From Roseococcus sp. (GTDB taxonomy: Bacteria; Pseudomonadota; Alphaproteobacteria; Acetobacterales; Acetobacteraceae), in contig JAOAIK010000062.1 in the NCBI GenBank assembly GCA_026414745.1, forward strand, positions 1 to 52,686: a stretch of 52,686 nt of DNA. The letters are read 5' to 3'. Numbering within the stretch: the first letter of the stretch is position 1; each line of letters opens with the position of its first letter. Of the stretch, positions 8,852 to 18,558 are shown piece by piece. A model generated the notes under the pieces. That model saw only the letters and a list, made by a program, of their open reading frames with translations, did not search any database and was not told the origin of the DNA. The position numbers and the translations under genes are program-made.

Positions 8852-9589
8852 ATGCCCGACGCCGCCCCGCCCGACCCCGGCTTCGCCGCCCGCGGCCTGA
8901 TCCGCGCCGCCCGCGCCGCCACCCTGGCCACCCAGCAGGACGGCCAGCCCTTCGCGAGCCTCGTCACGCCGGCCACGGCGCCGGATCTCTCCATCCTGCT
9001 CTGGCTCTCCAGCCTCTCCGAGCACACCCGCCACCTGCAGCGCGAGCCCCGCTGCGCCCTGCTCTTCACCGGCGCGCCCGAGACCGAGAATCCGCAGACC
9101 GCTCCGCGCGTGACCGTGACCGGCCGCGCCGCGCGCATCGAGGATGCGGCGCTGAAGGCGCGCTGGCTGGCGCGCCACCCCTATGCGCAGCTCTATGCCG
9201 ACTTTGCGGATTTCGCCCTCTGGCGGGTGGCGCCCGAGGGCGCCCTTCTGGTCGGCGGCTTCGCCCGCGCGACCCGGCTGCGCCAGGCGGAACTCCGCCC
9301 CGACCCCGCCCATGTCGCCGCCCTGGCCGCGGCCGAGGCCGACATCATCGCGCATGTCAACGCCGATCATCCGGATGCGGTGGCCGCCATCGCCCGGGGG
9401 CTTCTGGGCGGGGAGGAGGGGCCCTGGCGCCTCGTCGCCCTCGATCCGGAGGGCTGCGACCTCGGCCTCGGCGAGCGCGTGCTGCGCCTCGCCTTCCCCG
9501 CCCCGGCGGCCGATGCGGAGGCGGTCCGCAAGGCCCTCATTCTCGCGGCGCGGGAGGGAAGGGCGAAACTTGCTGCGGTGCATCCATGA
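8852..9589 (+). CDS. HugZ-like pyridoxamine-phosphate-oxidase-fold protein with DUF2470
   Basis: A 245-residue protein. Residues 12-150 form a split-barrel flavin-binding domain (ARAATLATQQDGQPFASLV... SEHTRHLQREPRCALLF), and about 165-245 a DUF2470 domain marked by DIIAHVNADHPDAV. This pairing defines the HugZ family, some members of which degrade haem to release iron; others have no proven activity. A GGAGGTGAG ribosome-binding site directly precedes the ATG. It reads away from chvI and toward pckA with 156 bases between. No haem-uptake gene is nearby, so a haem-oxygenase role is only a possibility; general flavin or FMN binding is safer. Confidence 0.86.
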   Translation: MPDAAPPDPGFAARGLIRAARAATLATQQDGQPFASLVTPATAPDLSILLWLSSLSEHTRHLQREPRCALLFTGAPETENPQTAPRVTVTGRAARIEDAALKARWLARHPYAQLYADFADFALWRVAPEGALLVGGFARATRLRQAELRPDPAHVAALAAAEADIIAHVNADHPDAVAAIARGLLGGEEGPWRLVALDPEGCDLGLGERVLRLAFPAPAADAEAVRKALILAAREGRAKLAAVHP

Positions 9590-9745
9590 CGGCTGCCCAA
9601 TGATGTGGCACAAGCGCAGGTAAAATCCGGATTCTCGCGGCGGAGGCTCCTTGCGCCCCCGCCTCAATTCCGCCCATTCTGTCATGGAAATAGCCCTCCT
9701 GCCGGGAGGCGACCACCGTCTGATCACGCCTGAGGGGGCATTCGC

Positions 9746-11335
<1,590 letters not shown>

Positions 11336-11494
11336 TTTCTGCCCTCAGTCGCCGGGGCCGCCTCCGGCGGCTTGGCTTTCGCCGCGCGGCCGGAAGCACC
11401 CGGCGGCGCGGTGGAGCGGGCGGCGCCGGCCGCCTTGCGGCCGGAGCCTTCATGCGCGGGCTTGCGGCGTATCGGTCGCACAGGGAGGTGACGC

Positions 11495-11887
11495 ATGCCG
11501 GACGGAAGCGGTTTCGGGCGCGGCCCCATGGCGCGCAACGTGCTGGGCGGCGCCCTGCGCGACTGTTCGCACGCGCCGCTGACCGGCTGGTTCCGCGACG
11601 GCTGCTGCAAGACCGACGAGAACGACCACGGCAGCCACACCGTCTGCGCCGTGATGACCGAGGCCTTCCTCGCCTTCTCGGTGCGTGTGGGCAATGACCT
11701 CTCCACGCCGCGCCCCGAATACCGCTTTCCGGGGCTGAAGCCCGGGGATCGCTGGTGCCTCTGCGCCCTGCGCTGGGAACAGGCGCGCCAGGCGGGCGTG
11801 GCGCCGCCCGTGGTGCTGGAGGCGACGCATAGCGCCGCCCTGCGCGTCTGCCGCCTCGAGGACCTCAAGGCCCACGCGGCGGCGTAG
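11495..11887 (+). CDS. DUF2237 family protein
   Basis: A 130-residue soluble protein. It matches the DUF2237 pattern along its whole length: NVLGGALRDCS, TGWFRDGCCKTDENDHGSHT, VCAVMTEAFLAFS, GNDLSTPRPEYRFPGLKPGD and PPVVLEATH. The paired cysteines, a CxC (WCLCAL) and the histidines suggest a metal or redox centre, but the family has no established function. GGGAGGTGAC precedes the ATG. The 159 bases between pckA and this gene hold only GC-rich sequence with no promoter I can support. It converges on the BtuB-like gene. Confidence 0.88.
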   Translation: MPDGSGFGRGPMARNVLGGALRDCSHAPLTGWFRDGCCKTDENDHGSHTVCAVMTEAFLAFSVRVGNDLSTPRPEYRFPGLKPGDRWCLCALRWEQARQAGVAPPVVLEATHSAALRVCRLEDLKAHAAA

Positions 11888-11930
11888 GGCGGGCGGGCAG
11901 CGCCCACCCGCCCCTGGCGGGCCCGGCCCC

Positions 11931-13874
11931 TCAGAACGCGAAGCGCGTGCCGGCCAGCACCGTCCGCCCGGGGATCTGGAAGCCGTTCACGGGCTCCCAG
12001 GCGCTGTCGGTCAGGTTGCGCGCCTCGAGGAAGGCGGTGATCTCGGGCGTGATCCGATAGCTGGCGGTGAGGTTCAGGATGGTGCCGCTCTTGTTCCGCC
12101 GCGGGGCGGAGACGCTCGCGCCGGTGTCGAGGTAGGTGGCGAAGGGCCCCTCCTGCGTGCGGCCGGTGAACTGCACCTGCGGCGTGATCACGATGCGGTC
12201 CGTCGGCGCGATGCGCGCGGTCAGGCTCACCACATGCTCGGGCCGGCGCGGCAGCGGGCGCTGGGTGCGCGCGTCCACCGCGCTGGTCAGGGTCCAGGCC
12301 GCCTCGGCGGTCAGCCAGGGGAAGGGGCGCAGCGCCGCCACCAGCTCCGCGCCGTGGATGTCGGCGCGGTCCACGTTCACCAGCGTGCTGAACTGCGCGT
12401 TGAAGTTGATCAGATCCCGCACGCGGGACTGGAAGAAGGTCCAGCCCAGCGTGGCGAAATCGCCGCGGCCGAAGGCGGGCAGGTCCATCTCCGCGCCGAA
12501 CTCGTAGCCCAGGCTGCGCTCGGGCCGCAGGTTCGGGTTGCCGATGAAGCTGGTGCCCGTCCGCCCGAAGCGCTGGAACAGCGAGGGCGCGTTGAAGCCC
12601 GAGCCCCCCGCCGCGCGCAGGCGCAGGTTGAACTCCGGGATGTGATAGACGAGGCCGAGCCGCCAGGTCGTCTCGCCCTGGAAGCCGCCCACATGGTCGT
12701 GGCGGAGGCCGGCGGTGAGGTCGAGCCGCTCCCACAGCCGGTACTGCACGGCCAGATGCCCCGCCGTCGTGTCCTGCTTCGCGTTCACGCGGCTCTGGAA
12801 GGGGGCGCTGCCGGAGAGGCTGCGCGCCTCCTCCTGGCTCCAGGTCGCGCCGAAGCTCACCGCGCCCAGCCGGGCGGGGCCGAGATCGGGCAGGCGCACC
12901 GCATTGCCCCAGTCGAGCGTCAGCCGCTCGCCCTGGAAGAGGTCGCGCGTGGTGGCGCGGCTCAGCAGGTCGGGCAGGTTGGAATAGGCGCGGCGGTCCT
13001 GGGTGTAGGCGAGGCGCAGGCCCGTGGTCCAGGCGCCGTCGAACAGCCGCGTCTCGGCGCGGAGCTGGCCGAACCAGCGCCGGTCATCGCCGGTGTAGTT
13101 GGGGTCGTCGCGCGGCACGCTGTCGAGGCCGAAGCGGTTCTGGCGGTAGCGCAGCAGCCCCTCGATGCGCGTGCCCTCGATCGGCGTGACGCCGAGCCGC
13201 GCGGTGGCCGCGCTGGCGGAGACCCCGTCGCGCTCGCGCAGCGTGGCCGCGAAGCGCTCGGCGGTGGCGTTGCTGCCGCGCGTGGAGAGGGTGTTCACGC
13301 TGGCGAGATAGTCGAAGCGCCCGAGCGTGCCCGCCGCGCCCAGCCCGCCGCGGAAGGTGGCGTTGGCGCCGCCGGCCGCCTCGCCATAGGGCGCGAAGGC
13401 GCGGTCGGCCGGCGCGCGGCGGCTGACCAGGTTGATCACGCCCCCCAGCGCCGCCGCCCCGTAGAGCGAGGAGGCGGGGCCGCGCAGCACCTCGATGCGC
13501 TCGATGTCGAACAGCAGGTCTTGGCCGAAGTTGAAGGCGTTGTTCGGTTCCGACGGATCGTTGAGCGGCACGCCGTCGAGCAGCACGAGGGTCGAGCGGC
13601 TGGAGTTGCCGCGGATGAACGCCGAGGTCTGCTGCCCGAAGCCGCCCGTGGGCGCGAGGCGCAGCCCCGGCACGGCGGCCAGCGCCTCGGCCAGCGTGGC
13701 GTAGCCGCGCTCCTCGATCTGCTGGCGGGTGATGACGGTGATGGCGGCGGGCACGCGCTCGAGCGGCGTGGGCACGCGGGTGGCGGTGACGATGGTGTCC
13801 GGGATCGCGGTCTGCGCGAATCCGGGCGTGATGGCGGCGAGCAGCGCCGCGGTGGAGAGCAGGAGCCTGCGCAT
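11931..13874 (-). CDS. btuB: TonB-dependent outer-membrane cobalamin receptor (BtuB-like)
   Basis: A 647-residue receptor. Residues 1-20 are a signal peptide (MRRLLLSTAALLAAITPGFA). A TonB box-like DTIVTATR lies near 26-33, then the plug domain (YATLAEALAAVPGLRL, RSTLVLLDGVPLNDP, ERIEVLRGPASSLYG, GGVINLVSR), then a beta-barrel ending in the terminal aromatic of GTRFAF. It imports a ligand across the outer membrane using TonB energy. Vitamin B12 as ligand is supported by the cobalamin riboswitch in its leader. AGGGGG precedes the start. No btuCDF or cob genes are next to it. Confidence 0.9.
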   Translation of the reverse strand: MRRLLLSTAALLAAITPGFAQTAIPDTIVTATRVPTPLERVPAAITVITRQQIEERGYATLAEALAAVPGLRLAPTGGFGQQTSAFIRGNSSRSTLVLLDGVPLNDPSEPNNAFNFGQDLLFDIERIEVLRGPASSLYGAAALGGVINLVSRRAPADRAFAPYGEAAGGANATFRGGLGAAGTLGRFDYLASVNTLSTRGSNATAERFAATLRERDGVSASAATARLGVTPIEGTRIEGLLRYRQNRFGLDSVPRDDPNYTGDDRRWFGQLRAETRLFDGAWTTGLRLAYTQDRRAYSNLPDLLSRATTRDLFQGERLTLDWGNAVRLPDLGPARLGAVSFGATWSQEEARSLSGSAPFQSRVNAKQDTTAGHLAVQYRLWERLDLTAGLRHDHVGGFQGETTWRLGLVYHIPEFNLRLRAAGGSGFNAPSLFQRFGRTGTSFIGNPNLRPERSLGYEFGAEMDLPAFGRGDFATLGWTFFQSRVRDLINFNAQFSTLVNVDRADIHGAELVAALRPFPWLTAEAAWTLTSAVDARTQRPLPRRPEHVVSLTARIAPTDRIVITPQVQFTGRTQEGPFATYLDTGASVSAPRRNKSGTILNLTASYRITPEITAFLEARNLTDSAWEPVNGFQIPGRTVLAGTRFAF

Positions 13875-14010
13875 GGGTTCCCCCTGGCTGCGCGTGACGA
13901 CATGCCGCGCGAGGCGAGGGCCCCGCGCGACGGCTGGCGTCGGGCCCGCAAACGGAACGGGGTTCCGTGGCGCCGGTGCCCCCCGCCCGGCACGCGCGGG
14001 AACAACTCTG

Positions 14011-14188
14011 CGCCGGCCGGTCTCCTGGCTCGCGGGTCACCGCCACGGCCCGCCTTCTCACCCCCCGCAGGGAGCAATGGCAGATGGGGCCGAGGCTCTC
14101 CGCCTACAGTTGCGGGGGCAGCCGCGGATGGGGGGAGGGGGCCTCCCTCTCGCGCGTTCCCGTTTCACCCCTCGTCGGGGCACCGGCG
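14011..14188 (-). ncRNA. Cobalamin (B12) riboswitch
   Basis: Read on the minus strand, this leader shows the characteristic aptamer order: a 5' GGTG...GAAACGGGAA block, then the near-invariant GCTGCCCCCGCAACTGTA (14105-14122), GGCGGAGAGCC, the B12-box-like GCCATTGCTCCCTGC, GGTGAGAAGGC, and a closing GAGCCAGGAGACCGGCC. It lies about 140 bases before the btuB-like start. Binding adenosylcobalamin should lower receptor expression when B12 is plentiful. The ends are approximate, and the expression platform would lie in the remaining leader up to 13875. Confidence 0.92.
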
Positions 14189-14238
14189 CATGGCGGGAGG
14201 ATTAACCCGGGTGGGGCCGCGCGGGGAAGGGGAGGGGC

Positions 14239-14874
14239 TCAGAACACCCAGCCCAGCGCCTGGATGCCCACCCAGACCAGCGCGCCGAGCACCAGCGTCG
14301 CGAAAAGGCAGCCCGCGAGGGTCAGCGCGGCGCCGATCCCCACCACGCGGCTGTCGGCCTCGACCACGCCGAGCGCCATGACGATGTTGCCGAAGGCGGG
14401 CGGCCCGTTGGTGCCCGGCCCGGGGAGGATGAGCATGGCGGCGCAATAGACGGTGAGCCAGCCGACGATCTTGTCGCCCGTCGGGCCGGTGAAAAAGCCC
14501 GGCCGCGGCCTGACGAAGCGCTCCACCTTGCCGAGCCAGGTGGAGGAGGCGGCGGCGAGGCGCAGCAGATCCTCGCGCTTGATGGACTGCCGCGCGATGA
14601 AGCGCGGCAGCTTCGGCACGCGCCGGCCCATGCCCATCTGCATGCCGAGGATGAGCATGGGAATGCCGAAGACGCTCGCCATGCCCGGCAGCAGCGCGGG
14701 CAGGCAGAGCAGCAGGATGAGCAGGCCGAAGGCGCGGTCGCCGAAGGCCTCGGCCATCTCGCCCAGCGTGATCCGCGCGCCCGGGAACTGCCCGGCCACC
14801 TCGTTCACGATGCGCGAGATCGGGGCGGTCTCGTCCGCGTGCATGCCCTCAGGGGCGGGGGGGCTGCCGTGCAA
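14239..14874 (-). CDS. ExoD-family exopolysaccharide synthesis membrane protein
   Basis: A 211-residue membrane protein. A short cytosolic N-terminus (PISRIVNEVAGQFPGARITLGEMAEAFGDRAFG) leads into about four hydrophobic segments, including LLILLLCLPALLPGMASVFG. The loop PRFIARQSIKREDLLRL is also typical of ExoD. Family members affect exopolysaccharide and alkaline tolerance in rhizobia by an unknown mechanism. The ATG at 14874 has AGG five bases upstream; ATG at 14844 is an alternative with GAGGG placed too close. A 26-bp perfect palindrome lies 44 bases upstream and is a candidate operator. Confidence 0.87.
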   Translation of the reverse strand: MHGSPPAPEGMHADETAPISRIVNEVAGQFPGARITLGEMAEAFGDRAFGLLILLLCLPALLPGMASVFGIPMLILGMQMGMGRRVPKLPRFIARQSIKREDLLRLAAASSTWLGKVERFVRPRPGFFTGPTGDKIVGWLTVYCAAMLILPGPGTNGPPAFGNIVMALGVVEADSRVVGIGAALTLAGCLFATLVLGALVWVGIQALGWVF

Positions 14875-14917
14875 ACCTGTCGTCCTGTCCCTGTCCTCGG
14901 CCCGCCCGGGGGCGTGC

Positions 14918-14943
14918 GCCGCATGACACTAGTGTCATGCGGC
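14918..14943. repeat. 26-bp perfect palindrome before exoD
   Basis: Each half is 13 bases: GCCGCATGACACT, then its exact reverse complement, centred on a CTAG core. It lies between the crotonase gene stop and the ExoD start. Neither strand has a T-run after it, so it does not look like an intrinsic terminator. A second, shorter palindrome (GAACCGGTTC) sits at 14958-14967. An operator for a dimeric repressor of exoD is the simplest reading, by inference. Confidence 0.7.
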
Positions 14944-14981
14944 AGAAAATCCAGCGGGAACCGGTTCTTGTCGCCGTCCTG

Positions 14982-15776
14982 TCACGCGCCGGTGAAAACA
15001 GGCTTGCGCTTCTCCATGAAGGCGCGCCGGCCCTCGCGGTAGTCGGCGCTGTCGAAGCAGGCATCGGCGGCGGCGGCGATGGCGGCCATGTCGCGCTCTG
15101 CGGGGTCCGCCAGCACGGCGCGCACCGTGCGCTTGTTCGCCAACAGCGACAGCGGGGCGTTCTCGGCGATGGTGGCCGTGATCTTCGCCACCTCCTCCTC
15201 CAGCGCCTCGGCCGGATGGAGCTTGTTGATCAGGCCGATGCGCTCGGCCTCCTCGGCCGTGATGCGCCCGCCCGTCATCAGGATGAAGTGCGCGTGCGCC
15301 GGGCCGACGAGGGAGACGAGGTTCTTCACCATGTCGAAGCCGTAGGCGATGCCGAGCCGCGCGGCGGGAATGCCGAACTCGCTGCCCACCCCCGCGAGAC
15401 GGATGTCGCAGGACATCGCGATGCCCAGGCCCCCGCCCATGCAGAAGCCCTGGATCTTCGCGATCACCGGCTTCGGGAACTCGGCGAGCTTGCGCCGCCC
15501 ATGGCTGGTCTTGGCGTTGTAGTGGCGCTGCGCCTCGGCGTCCGAGCGGTTCTGCTCGAACTGGCTGATGTCCGCCCCCGAGACGAAAGCCTTTCCGCCC
15601 GCGCCTTCCAGCACCACGCAGCGCACCGCCGCATCGGCCGCGAAGGCGTCGAGCGCGGCGGCGAGCCCGTCCCACATGGCGATGCTCATCGCGTTGCGCT
15701 TCTCGGGCTGGTTGAACACCACCCGGCCCACGCCGCCCGTCACATGCGCGAGAATCTTGCCGTCGGCGAATTCCAT
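14982..15776 (-). CDS. Crotonase-superfamily protein lacking the hydratase glutamates
   Basis: A 264-residue crotonase-fold protein. The oxyanion-hole segments are present (GGKAFVSGADISQF and GFCMGGGLGIAMSCD) and the C-terminus RRAFMEKRKPVF is typical. The two catalytic glutamates of enoyl-CoA hydratase are absent: the position in GGGCELAM is Gly here (GGGLGIAM), and the one 20 residues later (FGQPE) is Ala (FGIPA). It therefore probably catalyses a different acyl-CoA reaction, or none. The start at 15776 follows GAGGAGAAGG. The longer upstream frame has no ribosome-binding site. Compare the canonical paralogue at 35493-36269. Confidence 0.88.
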   Translation of the reverse strand: MEFADGKILAHVTGGVGRVVFNQPEKRNAMSIAMWDGLAAALDAFAADAAVRCVVLEGAGGKAFVSGADISQFEQNRSDAEAQRHYNAKTSHGRRKLAEFPKPVIAKIQGFCMGGGLGIAMSCDIRLAGVGSEFGIPAARLGIAYGFDMVKNLVSLVGPAHAHFILMTGGRITAEEAERIGLINKLHPAEALEEEVAKITATIAENAPLSLLANKRTVRAVLADPAERDMAAIAAAADACFDSADYREGRRAFMEKRKPVFTGA

Positions 15777-15921
15777 GCTGCGCCTTCTCCTCAGGGCGGC
15801 GGCCGCCTGCGGCGAACCGATCCGCCGGGTTCTCCTCCCGGGGCTCAGTCGGCATCGCCGCACGGCGAGCCGGCCCATCGCCCGACTCTCTAGCCGGGCG
15901 GACCGGGCGGCGGAACCCGCC

Positions 15922-17001
15922 TCACCGCCAGCCGAGCCGCGACAGCACCGACCAGAGCGGGCCGAGCAGGAAGTTGCACATCAGCGTGCGCGCGAGGTGG
16001 AAGGCGAGGACGAGCGGCACCGCCACCTCGAGCGCCTTGGCCGTGACACCCATCTCCGGCATTCCGCCGGGCGCGAGGCCGAGCAGCACCGCCGCAGGCG
16101 GCAGGCCGCTCGCCCAGGCCAGCAGCAGGCCGAGCACGAGGCAGAGCGCGACCAGGAACAGGGCGGACAGCGTCGCGGCGAGCAGCAGCCGGCGCGCGCG
16201 CAGCAGGAATTCTGGCGTCAGGCGCTGGCCGAGCGCCATGCCCATCGCCACCTGGGCCGCATCGACCAGCGCGGAGGGAACGGCCGAGGGCAGCACGCCG
16301 AGGGCCGCCCCCGCCAGCGCGAGCAGGCAGGGCCCGATCATCCAGGGATTGGCGACGCCGGTGCGCCTGAGCGCGAGGGCCGCCAGAACGCCGAGCGCGA
16401 GCATCGCCGCGAGGCCGAGGGGCGCCACCGCGGGGCGCGGGGCGAGGAAGGCCGCGCCATCGCCATGCGGGGCGAAGGCCGTCAGGGCCGCGGGCACCAG
16501 CAGCACCACGATCGCCACGCGCAGCGTCTGCGCGAGGGTGACGCTGGCGAGGGAGGCCCCGGCGCGCTGCGCCAGCACCGCCATCACCACCACGCCGCCC
16601 GGGATGGCGCTGAAGAAGCCGGTGCGCGCATCGGTGCCGGCGAGCCGCGTGAAGATCGGCACCGCCGCCACTCCCGCCGCGATGGACAGAAGCCCCGCGG
16701 CCAGGATGGCCGGGGCGGCGCCGAGCAGCGCGGCCAGCACCGGCCCCGAGAAGCCCTGGCCGAAGGCGAGGCCGAGCAGGATCAGCGCCGCCGGGCGCGC
16801 GGCGGGATGAACCGCCACCGGCCGGCTCCAGGCCAGCGCGGCCGTGCCCAGCATCGCCCCGATCATCCAGGCGAGCGGCACGCGCAGCGCGTGGCAGAGC
16901 GCGCCTCCCGCGAGGGCCGCGGCGAGGGTGAGGAGAGAGGGGATCAGGCGGGAGAGGCGCGACACCGGCGCCAGGATCGGCCGGGCGCGGGCCGCGGTCA
17001 A
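15922..17001 (-). CDS. AbrB-family membrane protein (duplicated AbrB domain)
   Basis: A 359-residue protein with about ten hydrophobic segments in two homologous halves. The repeated motif appears as LAWMIGAMLGTAAL with GFFSAIPGGVVVMAVLAQ in the first half and NPWMIGPCLLALAGAALG with PGGMPEMGVTAKAL in the second. This is the membrane AbrB (AmoR/AimA-like) family, not the DNA-binding AbrB; it is suspected to transport small acids or act on ammonia metabolism, without firm proof. The frame opens with TTG at 17001; GTG at 16965 is an alternative. A CtrA-like box lies just upstream, but I assign that to the divergent FlaG-like gene. Confidence 0.85.
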   Translation of the reverse strand: MTAARARPILAPVSRLSRLIPSLLTLAAALAGGALCHALRVPLAWMIGAMLGTAALAWSRPVAVHPAARPAALILLGLAFGQGFSGPVLAALLGAAPAILAAGLLSIAAGVAAVPIFTRLAGTDARTGFFSAIPGGVVVMAVLAQRAGASLASVTLAQTLRVAIVVLLVPAALTAFAPHGDGAAFLAPRPAVAPLGLAAMLALGVLAALALRRTGVANPWMIGPCLLALAGAALGVLPSAVPSALVDAAQVAMGMALGQRLTPEFLLRARRLLLAATLSALFLVALCLVLGLLLAWASGLPPAAVLLGLAPGGMPEMGVTAKALEVAVPLVLAFHLARTLMCNFLLGPLWSVLSRLGWR

Positions 17002-17012
17002 ACCGCGCCGGC

Positions 17013-17028
17013 TTCACCTTCCCTTAAC
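17013..17028 (+). promoter_or_regulatory. Candidate CtrA-binding box upstream of FlaG-like gene
   Basis: TTCA (17013-17016), seven bases, then TTAAC (17024-17028). The CtrA consensus in Alphaproteobacteria is TTAA-N7-TTAAC, so this is one mismatch away. TTAA is very rare in this GC-rich window, and the site lies 67 bases before the FlaG-like start. Confidence 0.45.
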
Positions 17029-17094
17029 CCTTCCCGTGGATTTTGCGACGGCTCCGGGAAGCAAGAGGCGCTTCGGCCCGGAGCGGAGAGTGTC

Positions 17095-17349
17095 GTGAAT
17101 CCGATCAGCCCCATCCGGGCCCTTCCCGTGATCGCCGCCCGTCCCGCCGCGCCGGCGGCGGTCGAGGCGTCTCCGGCGGAGGTGGCGCCGCCACCACCCA
17201 ACCCGACGCTGCGCATCGAACCCGCCCTCGGCATGGTGGTGCTCGAAGTGCGCGACGCGGCCGGGGAGGTGGTGCGCTCCGTGCCCAGCGAGCGGGAGCT
17301 CGAGGCCTATCGGGCCGCCGCGCTGCGCGGCGACCGGCCGCAGGGCTGA
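17095..17349 (+). CDS. Small FlaG-like flagellar protein
   Basis: An 84-residue protein starting at GTG, with GGAGAG upstream. The N-terminal 40 residues are Pro/Ala-rich and look disordered. The C-terminal half, RIEPALGMVVLEVRD followed by AAGEVVRSVPSERELEAYR, resembles the FlaG domain, in which a strand pair 'V.D...GEVVR.IP' is followed by a helix. FlaG proteins affect filament length or assembly by an unclear route. The assignment is a by-eye resemblance supported by position at the edge of the flagellar island and by a CtrA-like box upstream. It ends four bases from the convergent DUF1217 gene. Confidence 0.6.
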   Translation: MNPISPIRALPVIAARPAAPAAVEASPAEVAPPPPNPTLRIEPALGMVVLEVRDAAGEVVRSVPSERELEAYRAAALRGDRPQG

Positions 17350-17353
17350 GCGC

Positions 17354-18121
17354 TCAGACGGTCAACCGGAGGCCCCGGGCCGGAATGCCGAGGGGCGCGA
17401 GCGCGCCGCCCGCGCCGCCGCCCCCCTCTTCGCGCGCGCGCGCGATCAGGTAGCGCTCCGCGAGGCGCTGCACCTCCTTCGGGTCCTTGAGCTTCGCGAG
17501 GTCGAGCCGCGCGGTCAGCGCCCGCGCCTGCGCCTCGACGGACTGGATGGCGAGCTGCGGCGGGATGCCGAGCGCGAGCGTGACGACACGGCGCAGCACC
17601 GGGTTGCCCAGCACCGCGTAGGGGCCGTCGGCCTTGGCGGCGGACTCCCGGAACAGCACCGCGTCGCCGAGGCCGGGCTGGCTCGCCTCCAGTTCCTGGC
17701 GCCAGCGTGCCCGAAGCAGGCCGTCGGCGAGGCGTTCCTGCACCTTGGGATCGCGCAGCGCGGCGATGCCGCGCTGGTCGAGGCGCAGGGATTCCGCCGC
17801 CGCCTTCCAGCGCCGGTCAGGGAGGCGGTTCACGAGGCTCTCCGGCTTGGCGGGATCCTCGAGCAGGGCGCGCTGCGCGAGCCCGGGCTGTTCGGCGGCG
17901 TCGGGGATGCCGGTGGCCACCGCGAGCACGGACAGCACGCGCGGATCCCGCAGGGCGGTGCGGATGTCGGGCGCGCGCTCGACGGCACGGCGGAACTGCT
18001 CGAGCGCCCGGGTCTGCTGCGGCTCGCGCGCAAGGCGCGCCAGCGCGCGCGCCTCCTCGCCCGCCCGGTCGATCCGGCGGAAGGCGGCGACCGCGGCCCC
18101 CGGGTCGCCGGCGCCGATCAC
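17354..18121 (-). CDS. DUF1217 flagellar-cluster protein
   Basis: A 255-residue, mostly helical soluble protein. It has repeated segments of the DUF1217 type (TALRDPRVLSVLAVATGIPD, IAALRDPKVQERLADGLL, NPVLRRVVTLALGIPPQLA). DUF1217 proteins occur in alphaproteobacterial flagellar loci without a defined role. The GTG start overlaps the flbT stop by four bases (GTGA), so translation is probably coupled. The C-terminus has a glycine-rich stretch before a short conserved-looking end. I am reasonably sure of the family and have no basis for a function. Confidence 0.7.
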   Translation of the reverse strand: MIGAGDPGAAVAAFRRIDRAGEEARALARLAREPQQTRALEQFRRAVERAPDIRTALRDPRVLSVLAVATGIPDAAEQPGLAQRALLEDPAKPESLVNRLPDRRWKAAAESLRLDQRGIAALRDPKVQERLADGLLRARWRQELEASQPGLGDAVLFRESAAKADGPYAVLGNPVLRRVVTLALGIPPQLAIQSVEAQARALTARLDLAKLKDPKEVQRLAERYLIARAREEGGGGAGGALAPLGIPARGLRLTV

Positions 18122-18558
18122 GCGCCCGGTCCCGCCGGCGGGGCGCGCCGCGGCGCGGGCAGCGGCGGCAGGCCGAGAACCTCCTCCTCGTGGCGCATGA
18201 CGCGACGGGCGATCTTGAGGGCGGCGTAGCAGTCGTCGGCCTCGGCCGATTCGAGGGCGCGCGCGAGCATCTCGCGCACGGTGGCCGAAGTGGTGGCCTC
18301 CATGAAGTCGCGGATCAGGGCGCGGGCCGCCTCGAGACCGCGGCCGCGCTCCTCGTCGGTGCCGATATAGGCCGTCTGCAAGGCGAAATAGATGCGCCGG
18401 GCGGGGGTGTTGGCGGCCTCCGGCGGCATGATCTGCTTGCCGAAGAGAAAGCGCGCCTTGGCCGCGAGCTCGATCCGCGTGCGGTTGCGGAAGCGGATCG
18501 GCGCGCCGTTCACCACCATGAGGTCACCCTGCCGCAGTTCCAGGACGAGCGTGGACAT
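18118..18558 (-). CDS. flbT: Flagellin synthesis regulator FlbT
   Basis: A 146-residue protein starting STLVLELRQGDLMVVNGAPIRF, with FGKQIMPPEAANTPARRIYFALQ and YIGTDEERG further on; these are hallmark FlbT segments. In Caulobacter FlbT binds flagellin mRNA leaders and limits translation until the hook is finished. GGAAGGA precedes the start. A CtrA-like box lies 110 bases upstream, in the 140-base gap after flgL. The usual partner flaF and any flagellin gene are not in this window. It overlaps the DUF1217 gene by four bases. Confidence 0.93.
   Translation of the reverse strand: MSTLVLELRQGDLMVVNGAPIRFRNRTRIELAAKARFLFGKQIMPPEAANTPARRIYFALQTAYIGTDEERGRGLEAARALIRDFMEATTSATVREMLARALESAEADDCYAALKIARRVMRHEEEVLGLPPLPAPRRAPPAGPGA

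Noticed and set aside
7930..9138. Upstream extension of the ppsA frame through chvI to 9138
   Set aside because: It runs over chvI in another frame on the same strand; ppsA has a proper start and ribosome-binding site at 7929, and catalytic residue numbering matches E. coli PpsA with that start.
9691..9710. Small inverted repeat (CCTCC...GGAGG) in the pckA leader
   Set aside because: It is only five base pairs in very GC-rich DNA, with no link to the ribosome-binding site or a T-run.
11336..11494. Minus-strand Lys/Ala-rich frame in the pckA-DUF2237 gap that looks like a histone-like tail
   Set aside because: It has no start with a ribosome-binding site and reads on antisense into pckA; the composition follows from GC-rich repeats.
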